A stretch of 64,000 bases of DNA from Chondrilla cf. caribensis (taxonomy: Eukaryota; Porifera; Demospongiae; Chondrillida; Chondrillidae): assembly GCA_964020155.1 (NCBI GenBank), contig OZ026566.1, positions 3,955,014 through 4,019,013 of the forward strand. Direction: 5' to 3'. The translations under genes and the position numbers were made by a program. This document shows positions 37,001 through 45,942 of the stretch, one piece after another (the first letter of the stretch is position 1; every line of letters starts with the position of its first letter). The notes under the pieces are model-generated. The model had not been told where the DNA came from. It saw only the letters and a program-made list of their open reading frames with translations, and searched no databases.

Positions 37001-40000
37001 TGCTTAAGATGTTAGTTTCTAGGTTGTACAACTTATTAAGTAGTGTTGTAGATTTATGATTATCAGTAAAATGCATATATATATGGTATAGTAATAATAT
37101 GTAACAGCAGCAATGATTTCAAATTGTACAATACGTATTGTGTAGGCTGTAAGATGACAAGAATAATTGAAGGCCCACACATACGTACAGTAATCAATGC
37201 ATACGTATGTGATGGTCATCTACCACAGGCTCTAGTGATGGGTCTACCCTTGATATATATCAATCTGCACCTCATATATGCACATAATGTACAGCAATGT
37301 GGATGGACAAACATGAGTACTCCAGACTATCTAAGTCCCTTTGTAGAACAGATGAAGGCATAACATTGTACTTTGCTCACAGACTATATACATACAATTA
37401 CAATTTTTTGGTTGGAAAGAATTCGGTCACTAGAGCAGCTGGGTCTTGGTCAACCCATAGGTCAGGCTAATGGATTGCAGTATACAACATCCCATTCCAT
37501 TATCCACTAGCACGTCATGTGCATTGCTGGAGTGTGTTCACAAGCTAAGATTATGGAAACAGAATCAAACTTGAGAAAATAGTTTTGCCATTTTCACCTT
37601 CAGATGTGTGTCAGGCTGCTGAGTGCCATTTAATGGGTGGTAAAGTTGATTCTCTAAAGAAAATTTTCATCCTTGCTGGTGGAATGCGCTAAAATCCCCC
37701 AAAATTAATATTAATTCCCAGGTGTGCACAAAGTTGCGTTTTGAGCGCGTTAGTTGCGAAACTGTGTCGCGTGTAGAAACGCACAAGTATGCACGTAAAT
37801 AGCGTCTATTGTGAAACCATGGTGAAACTAAAACTTGAGTATATTCTATAATATTATACGTATATATTTACGTATACAGTATCAGTTTTGAGACCACTTG
37901 CAACGTCGGTCCAATTTTAAAACCTTAACCTTGGCTGCTCGAATCTCCAGCAACTCTGATGATAAAGGCGATTTGTATCTTGATTTGGGCCCTGTCGGTC
38001 CACCTCGACCGCACCACAGCAGAACAAGACGAAGTGGTGAATATCCACATTGTACCGCACACGCACGATGACGTTGGATGGCTAAAGACGGTAGATCAGT
38101 ACTACTCTGGAACGAAACGCCAGATCGACGGGGCGGGAGTGAAGTATATACTCGATTCCGTGGTTCAGGAGCTGCAGAAGGACTCGCGGAGGACCTTTAT
38201 ATACGTGGAGATAGCCTTCTTTATCAGGTGGTGGAGGGAACAGAGCGACACCACCAAGGACATAGTGAAGAAGTTGGTTGCCAACAAGCAGCTGGAGTTC
38301 ATCAACGCTGGTTGGAGCATGAATGACGAAGCTACAACGGACTACAACGCTATCATAGACCAGGTACGTACGTTTACCTGTATTCGCGTTTTGAGGTTCT
38401 ACGCACATTATTCTGTACTAATCTCTTAGGTTACCATTTGGTAATGTGACTTATGTACGTATACATATCATGTAAGGTTATTTGCATGATGCCACTCAGA
38501 GTACAATATCAGTCCCACCTCCTTGTGCCTCAGGCTACATACGGACTTGATTACTGTTGTCAGCTGCAATTATGTACATACTATGGGATATTGTTACCCA
38601 CTAGATGACTGAAGGATTACGATTTGTTAAAGAGAACTTTGGACCAGAAGCAAGACCTCGTGTCGCTTGGCACATTGACCCGTTTGGGCACTCCTCCGAA
38701 CAAGCAGCTCTCTTTGCTAAAATGGGCTATGACGGGTTCTTCTTTGCTAGAATTGACTACCAAGACAAAGCTAAGAGAATGAACGAGTCTCGATTGGAAA
38801 TGATTTGGAGGGGGAGTCCAAAAAACCTCAGGATGGAGTCAGACATCTTTACCGGTGTCCTCTACTATCATTATGGTCCACCTCCAAACTTCTGTTTCGA
38901 TACTCTACGCTGTTCGGACGATGCTGTAGTTGACAATCCGGACTTGTTCACTTATAATTTGGAGGTCAAATTAGGGCAGTTTTTGTTTTTCTCAAAGATC
39001 CAAGCAAACAGCTACCGCACCAAGAACATTATGCTCACAATGGGTTCCGATTTCCAGTGGGAGGACGCACAATCCTGGTATGCAAACTTGGACATCATTA
39101 TCGACAACATTAACAAAAAATATGCAAATATTTTCAACATTTTCTACTCCACTCCCACACGTTACATGGAAGCTGTCCACAATGCAAATTTGACCTGGGA
39201 AGTGAAAACAGACGACTTTTTCCCTTATGCTACTGGCCAGCATAGTTACTGGACCGGGTTCTATACCAGTCGACCTGCTTTGAAGGGATACGTACGCGAG
39301 TTGAACAGCTTCTTGCAAACATGTCGACACTTTGAGCTGTTTGCTGGAGGTCCTGGAGGAACTGAGACGTCGGATAAACTGGCTCAAGCAATGGGTGTGG
39401 CCCAACATCACGATGCTGTCAGTGGGACAGAGAAGCAGCACGTTGCCAATGATTATGCCATGAGACTGCACATCGGACAAGTCGAGTGTCAGTCAGTCAT
39501 TTCGTCGTCTTTGAACAAGTTATCATTTCAGAGTAAACCACAGAATTGGGAGTTTTGTGAATATCTCAATATCAGTGTGTGTCCACCATCAGTAACCAAC
39601 TCGTTTGATGTTATGGTGTACAATCCTCTGGCTAGAAGGACCAATGACTACATCACAATACCTGTCAACAACGGTAATGTTACGCTTACCGACTGCCAAG
39701 GAAATCCACAACCGTTTGACATCATTCCCGTATCTCAGCAAACGGTCGCTGTACAGGGAAACAGAAGTGGACATGCTCTCTACAACATGCTGTTCAACAC
39801 TGCTGGGAGTGTGCCTCCACTTGGATATTGTACCTATTCTGTACGCCCACACTCAACCTTGAAAGCAAAGTCACCAGCACCCTCATATCCACCTAAACAG
39901 ACTCTCTCTACTACCATTCAGAATGATATTCTACAGGTCACCTTTGACGAAACGACTGGACATGTACACTCTATCACAAACTTGAATCGTTCAGCTAAAG

Positions 40001-41598
40001 TGACACTTGATCAGCAGTTTTTCTGGTACAACTCCAGTTTTGGCAACAAGGAAAGCTCTCAAACATCTAATGCCTATGTTTTCCGACCTAACTCATCTAA
40101 CGTTTTTCCTGTAAACAACAACAACAACAAAGCTGTGATTAAAGTTGTTGAGGGAACACTGTATCAGGAGGTACAACAGGTCTTTTCGGAGTTTGTCAGT
40201 CAGGTGGTTCGGCTCTATAAGGGAATGAACTTCGTCGAGTTTGAGTACACCATTGGTCCTATTCCCTGTTTGGACGGATTAGGTAGGGAGATTATCAGTA
40301 GGTTTGATACGGACTTGGCCTCAGATGGAACTTGGTACACGGATGCCAATGGTAGGGAGATGCAGGAACGCATCAGAAACCACAGAAACACCTGGACACT
40401 CAACAACACGGAACCAGTTGCTGGGAACTACTACCCTGTGAACAGCCGTATCTTCATCCAGGACAAGACCAAAGGACTCCAATTCACTGTACTCACAGAC
40501 AGATCTCAGGGTGGGTCCAGTCTCAAAGATGGCAGTGTTGAGCTCATGGTACACAGACGGCTTCCAAGGATTACTGACTTTGGTGAAGCACCTCTGAACG
40601 AAACAGGTCAATTTGGAAGTGGTTTGATCATCCGTGGGCGTCACTGGGTCGTGTTTGACACCATAGCACAATCTGCTGCCACTCACCGCATTCTTGGTGA
40701 AAAGTTACTCTTGAGACCTGTTCTCAGTTTTGCCAGGGTTTCTAATACAACTGCCAGCACTTCCAAATCGTACAGTGCCCTTGCAAATCAGCTTCCGCCC
40801 AATGTACATCTGCTGACATTTCAGTATCTGAACAAAAGTACACTTCTTATTCGACTGGAGCATCAGTTCGAAAAGGGAGAGGATGCACTTCTGTCTCAAC
40901 CTGTCACACTGGATCTGGGCACCCTCTTCAGTGCATTCAAGATAAGCACCATCACAGAGATGGGACTGGGAGCTAATGAGAAGTTGGAGAACATTAAGAG
41001 ACTCTCCTGGAACACCAAGCAAGACAGGAAACCAGCAAAGAATAAATGGGAATCAGTGAAGGCTGACAACATCACTCTCAATCCTATGGAGATTCGCACG
41101 TTTGAACTCACCCTTCAGTAACGACATGGCATACACCAAGTTAACTTATGTCCTCACATACACATTCCATTTTAAGTAGTATTTTAGGGTACATTTAAGG
41201 TTACTGTGACCATAGATACGTGCACACAAGTCCTGCAAGTATAGGGTTATGTATGAACACTACACCATTGCATGACATTGTAACTTACAATGTTATTAAA
41301 CACTATACCGTACTATAATAATTCTGTACGTAGACTATGAGCTCTATATCACACGTGTACATGACCGTGACACTAACCAAGTCATATGTTCTCGTATACA
41401 AATCTCGCTCCCTGTTCCGCTGCAAAATCTGCATGTAAAGTCGAAGAAACGGTCTCCATAGCAGGCAGGCGGTCTCTCCGAGCGAACACAACTCAGGTGA
41501 ACGAGCTGCAGACACACTTTACATTTTAACGGAGCCCACTTTATATCCTCCGTGCTCGATCCACAGTATCTACATAATATCGAACTGGAAGCAGCCAT
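31048..41598 (-). CDS. KAT14: lysine acetyltransferase 14 (CSRP2BP), ATAC subunit
   Basis: Histone acetyltransferase subunit of the ATAC complex. Three minus-strand exons join in phase: 41598-41378, 33152-32866, 32330-31048. They give 596 residues (human 782). Exon 1 encodes a PHD-type zinc finger: C9, C12, C26, C29, H34, C37, C56, C59, with FFDFTCRFC. It ends in MT plus two bases of Trp; exon 2 completes MTW and continues SQAVHLAVYHILMDG, then RKKTTAWINTIAGVL and EPGWWTLVNVRPP, as in human KAT14. The last exon has a Gln-rich linker and the GNAT domain: NEAYISFFLVHPDWQGCGIG, HLIQTCMGKD, LYQKFGFKSEQ. Intron 1 is about 8.2 kb and contains two alpha-mannosidase genes on the other strand. The link between exons 1 and 2 rests on phase, a GTTAGT donor and the continuous family match; a transcript would settle it. 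Confidence 0.87.
33427..33560. repeat. 68-bp tandem duplication
   Basis: Just over two copies of a 68-bp unit containing GTGCTAGCACAGGCATGTAC and ATATATAGTTGTCCTGTAGG. It lies between KAT14 exon 2 and the first mannosidase gene, in KAT14 intron 1. Confidence 0.9.
33806..36967 (+). CDS. MAN2B1: lysosomal alpha-mannosidase (GH38), copy 1
   Basis: Cleaves alpha-mannose from N-glycans in the lysosome. Two exons: 33806-34222 and 34427-36967, giving 985 residues (human MAN2B1 about 1011). A signal peptide (second Met at 33827: MAALWIAIVLVLFGASA) precedes the GH38 domain. Zinc ligands are in HIVPHTHDDVGW. The nucleophile Asp is in WHIDPFGHSSEQAALF, and MGVAQHHDAVSGTEKQHVA carries the third zinc-binding region. 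Several N-glycosylation sequons are present. The start codon lies in AAAATGGC-type context at the second ATG. The single intron is in the same position and phase as in copy 2. The gene lies within KAT14 intron 1 on the opposite strand. The symbol is by family; the true vertebrate orthologue could be MAN2B1 or an ancestor of the MAN2B group. Confidence 0.93.
36968..37958. other. spacer between mannosidase genes
   Basis: About 1 kb with no convincing exon on either strand. The right half contains CG-rich words (GAGCGCGTTAG, GTCGCGTGTAG) in AT-rich sequence and a TATA-like ATATATTTACG at 37861, so the promoter of mannosidase copy 2 is probably at about 37700-37950. Confidence 0.5.
37959..41121 (+). 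CDS. MAN2B1: lysosomal alpha-mannosidase (GH38), copy 2
   Basis: Tandem paralogue of the gene at 33806. Two exons: 37959-38363 and 38605-41121, giving 973 residues. Signal peptide (IKAICILIWALSVHL), HIVPHTHDDVGW, WHIDPFGHSSEQAALF and GVAQHHDAVSGTEKQ are all intact, so the enzyme should be active. The intron position matches copy 1. Some blocks are almost identical to copy 1 at the DNA level (38658-38820, about 39267-39519, 40300-40570), whereas the intervening parts are clearly diverged. Both copies share a run of AACAACAACAACAAAGC. The stop codon lies about 260 bp from KAT14 exon 1 on the other strand. Confidence 0.93.
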
Positions 41599-41678
41599 TT
41601 TAAAACATTTTACGTTTACATTCGTTAATCACGAAACCGAGTACAAAAATTAGAACTTCATCTCACGTATATAAAACC

Positions 41679-42487
41679 CTAGACCTTATCTGTTGAGGTT
41701 TGTAACGTTCTGTACCTCTCTAAAGCAGTCTCACTGGCTAATTTTAATATTGTCCTCTCGCATTTTCTGAGAAGTAGCGTCTGTCTACTCTGGATAGTCA
41801 AAGAAGCATCTCCCAAGAGTTTATCATCTTCCTATTCACAACAAAACACACCAACCAGGTTATATCACCACAACAACACTTCGACAATAGCTTTGTAGAC
41901 TCACCTCTTCTGTTGATTCATATGGTCGCAGCAGTAAAGAGCACCTAGGAGATACCAGTATCTGTTAATACACAATCAACTATGTGTACATAATGTAAGC
42001 ACCACAAACCATATTGACCAGAATATAATACTGTATTACATATAATATATATACGTGTATTATACACACATACAAACCTTTTTGCCAGAAAGTCATATGC
42101 TCTGATTTCATTAGCTTCAGAGACCATTCTGTCCGGGCTGGTTAAGATCATCTTCAGTTCCGACTCCCTCTTCGAGGACAGCTCTGTCAGTTCTTGCTGG
42201 TCTGCAACAAACACTCTGACAAACCCACGGATGTGCCCGGAAAATGGCTCAGCATTCGACAACAAGTAGAACTGTCCAGCGCTGTGGAGAGGAGATAGGA
42301 GTTCAGGTGCAGCCATGCATAGAGGTGATACAGGTATAATGCTGACAAGCTGGTATCACCTCATCTGTACACATACGTACCATGGAATTTTAACAAGAGT
42401 TAATATCATTTTCCTCATTTCTGACAAGGTTTTATCTTCAGACGAACTTAACCCTACAGTGCAGTGGAGTTCAAAATAAATTCAAAT

Positions 42488-42561
<74 letters not shown>

Positions 42562-43784
42562 AAACATAATAACATACACACTCTCTCTCACACACACATG
42601 TAGATTAAATACAGTACTACAACACACAAACACACCTAGTCTGATGGGCAGGGTGTCATGCTCATTGACAGGATATACAAATCCAGAATAACACAATAGA
42701 TCCACGTTGGAACGTGGGCCATAAAATATTAAGACTTCTTCTCCATTTTTGAAGGTATTTTGTGCAAAACACAGACAACAACTGTTTGCTGGGTCATATT
42801 CAGTGGTGATCTAAAAACAATAAACAACAACAATTCACAAAATTAAAAGGAATGAAGCAAAAGACAGGAATGTGAGATAGAGAACGTGAGACCTATTCTC
42901 TCCATGTACTACACGTCGGCATGTCAACATGCACCTTACCTGCCCATTGGAATGGTTACAGAAATCCCACAAGGGAATGAGGACGGGTGTGTAGGTTTTG
43001 GAATTAGCGTCCATTAAGATCTTGTTCTGCCTTGACATAACTGTGGAGACAGCCCAGGAGAACTCCTTGTACTTGAAGCCTTCCTTGACAATGGGCAGCT
43101 GGAGCTCTTCAATCCCGGGACAGTTCCTCAGGAGGTGGAACAGGTTGGTATAGAGACTGCCAATGGTACGTACCTGGTTAACACATTCTCCTGGAAGTAT
43201 GTACACGTACATAAACAAAGAGATGTAATGTATACATATACATGTACAGTATGTACTATGTGTGTAGTTAGTTCATGTACACACTGACAGTTTGAATTCA
43301 TCCTCTAGCATACAACATTACTGGAATACACAATGATATGCATGTTATACATAGATATGTGTACATATATAATACTATGTGTATAGATATGTACATTATA
43401 TATTATACATATTTTATTATTATATACTATGTATTACACATATTATATATTATGTATTACGCATGTATATTGTGTCCTTTGGTTCATACATAGACCAGAG
43501 GATACAAAGTGTACGATTCATTTCTGTTCAGTTACTTGTAGTATTTGTGGAAGGAGATGTAATATACAGAGTGGCTAACCTAGTGAGGGAGATCCCGACA
43601 GATACTTCATGTCATCTGGTGTGAAGTACAGTGGTAAGGAGTAGCTACGAGGAAGTAATTCTAGGAGGAGAATGAAGAGGAACAAGGTGCAACTTTGTGC
43701 TACCTGAGGTAGCTTCAGCCCATGTGCACACACATGTACACGCACACACACACATATTCACCCACATCCACACACCCACACATA

Positions 43785-43846
<62 letters not shown>

Positions 43847-45459
43847 AATATAAGGTCTCCACTTGGAGTCTTCTGTGAGCAGTTCATTCATAAGATGCAG
43901 TGCAAGGAGAACATGAGGCATGTCGTTGAACACTCTTAGGATTTCCGGGAGTTTAATCTTACCTAAATCAAGGATAACATCAAATGAAGCACATATAACT
44001 ACGGGTTACAATGAACACACCTAATAGCACCCACCTAATTGACCCTTCCAGGCATCAGATGCCAGAATCATTACATTAGAAGGAATGGTTAATATCAGCT
44101 CCCCCATCTGAAGAAATGTACATGTGCACATAACACTGACTGTTGAAGCATGGACCTGTACACTTCTTGAGATCTTAAACAAAATCAAACAATTTATTAA
44201 AGTTTAGATAATGTGTGACAGAGAGTGGTGGGACAGCACAGGGAGTGGTAGACAGCACAGGGAGTGGTAGGACAGCACAGGGAGTGGTAGACATCACATG
44301 GAGTGGTGGGACAGCACAGGGAGTGGTAGGGTAGCACAGAGAGTGGTAGGCCAGCACAGGGAGTGGTGGGACAGCACAGGGAGTGGTGGGACAGCACAGG
44401 TAGTGGTAGGGTAGCACAGAGAGTGGTAGGCCAGCACAGGGAGTGATGGGACAGCACAGGGAGTGGTAGGACAGCACAGGGAGTGGTAGGACAGCACAGG
44501 GAGTGATGGGACAGCACAGGGAGTGGTAGGACAGCACAGGGAGTGATGGGACAGCACAGGGAGTGGTAGGACAGCACAGGGAGTGGTAGGACAGCACAGG
44601 GAGTGGTGGGACAGCACAGGGCGTGGTGGGACAGCACAGGGAGTGGTGGAACAGCACAGGGAGTGGTAGGGTAGCACAGGGAGTGGTAGGACGGCACAGG
44701 GAGTGATGGGACAGCACAGGGAGTTGTGTACATATGAACTTGAAATTCATGTAACTTTACTAAGATGGACAATTTGCTATAAAATCACTATTCACAGCTG
44801 ACATACAGTGAAATCCTTCCTGGCAACGACTCCCCATCCCCTCCCTGGTGTCTCCACCAGCTCCACTTCACTATGGTCCACTTTGTGATCATCCAGCCAC
44901 TGCAGGAAGTTGGGGACACAGTCTCCTCTCGGAGGTAACCTGTCCAATACACTTTGTCCTGTATTAGCAATAGCAGAGGGATGCAATGAGTTCAGAACAC
45001 AAGTTCGTACAAGTGTATACGTGATTCGTTGCACGTGTTCAATGGTAATGCACAAATATGCAGTGGTGCAAGGATCACCTGCACAGTGTGGAATACATTT
45101 GTAATCTCATATGTGCAATGACATGCATGCATACAATTCCTGCTCTTGGATGATACAGGAGGCATGGTGGAGGATTTGGAACCGAGGTATTAGGATGATA
45201 CTTACCTTGCGCTTCTTGAAGCTTAACCAAAGTGTTCCAGATGTCTTCATGCGTAGCCAGATCGAGTTTACTAGCTCCTGGAACACACTCTGAAGAATGA
45301 CGAAAATATGCAGTAAAACTGGACCTCAATACAAATCAAATGAACACAGAGATAAACTTTACTTTTGTGAACGCTTTCTATCAGAAGAAGGGTCGACTGC
45401 TCTTTTATTCTAGCCTTGGAATCTGTCGAAGTCTTGGATTTCTTCTTGCCTTTTCCCAT
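41679..45459 (-). CDS. SETD3: actin-histidine N-methyltransferase SETD3
   Basis: Methylates a conserved histidine of actin. Twelve minus-strand exons join in phase: 45459-45363, 45289-45206, 44958-44807, 44107-44044, 43962-43846, 43660-43580, 43190-42940, 42810-42636, 42453-42381, 42281-42078, 41944-41905, 41831-41679. They give 496 residues (human 594, which has a longer tail). Matches: [26 protein letters not shown] start of the SET domain ([13 protein letters not shown]), [52 protein letters not shown], then the RuBisCO-LSMT substrate-binding domain ([26 protein letters not shown]). Intron 5 starts directly in a GT microsatellite and intron 3 holds a 20-bp minisatellite. The donor of exon 44107-44044 (GTCAAT) is the weakest. 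The stop codon is 80 bp from the KAT14 ATG. Confidence 0.95.
42489..42554. repeat. (CA)n microsatellite, SETD3 intron 8
   Basis: About 33 CA units (GT on the transcribed strand), followed by CAAACACA steps to about 42600. It lies between SETD3 exons 42810-42636 and 42453-42381. Confidence 0.95.
43783..43845. repeat. (CA)n microsatellite forming SETD3 intron 5 donor
   Basis: Reads as (GT)n on the coding (minus) strand. Exon 43962-43846 ends ATTG| and the intron begins GTGTGTGTGT, so the array supplies the 5' splice site itself. It is followed by GGGTGTGTGT-like interruptions toward 43740. Confidence 0.93.
44215..44735. repeat. 20-bp minisatellite, SETD3 intron 3
   Basis: About 26 copies of GAGTGGTAGGACAGCACAGG with G/A and GG/GGGT variants. 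A longer-period pattern is visible: blocks with GTAGCACAGAGAGTGGTAGG recur about 80 bp apart. Open frames on the minus strand ([11 protein letters not shown] repeats) follow from the absence of stops and are not coding. Confidence 0.95.
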
Positions 45460-45942
45460 TATGTACGTATGCACAACCAAATAAAATGGAATTGCAAATG
45501 GGGAAAAAAATCGAAACTGTACACCCCTTTGCACATGGCTAGCACGCGATCCTGAAATTGGCGCGGAGGATTTCTTCGGCTCGCATTCATGAACGAATCT
45601 GACCTTCTTCGTGTTTGAGTAACTCTTCGTCCCTCTTATCAGGTATGGATTTGAATTCAAGTCTTCATCTTGATGGTATTTAAGATAGAAGTTTGATGAT
45701 CGTAAAGACTACTAGTCTATGATAGCCTAGATACTATCTAGTGTGCGTAGACATTGGTCTTCCAGGACCGCAGTATATTAATAGTCGTTCCCGACCCATT
45801 TATTAGACCCATATTATAGCCTCTTTGTCGTTGTAAAGGTCTCCCAAGTTTGACTTGTGTGATATCCCATAGGTACACTTTGATTTGAACTAACTGACAT
45901 ATACCTGTTGGTGATCTCTACTTTGCTTCCTTTCCACTCAGA
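45460..45942. promoter_or_regulatory. divergent promoter, SETD3/CSE1L
   Basis: 483 bp between the SETD3 start (45459, minus) and the CSE1L start (45943, plus), with no coding sequence, so both promoters lie here. The CSE1L ATG is preceded by CTTTCCACTCAG, which could be the acceptor of a noncoding leader intron. Confidence 0.5.

Noticed and set aside
37124..37363. 79-residue ORF between the mannosidase genes
   Set aside because: No motif, no splice support, and composition like the surrounding spacer.
44175..44772. 190-residue ORFs rich in [11 protein letters not shown] (minus)
   Set aside because: Minisatellite within SETD3 intron 3, open in more than one frame.
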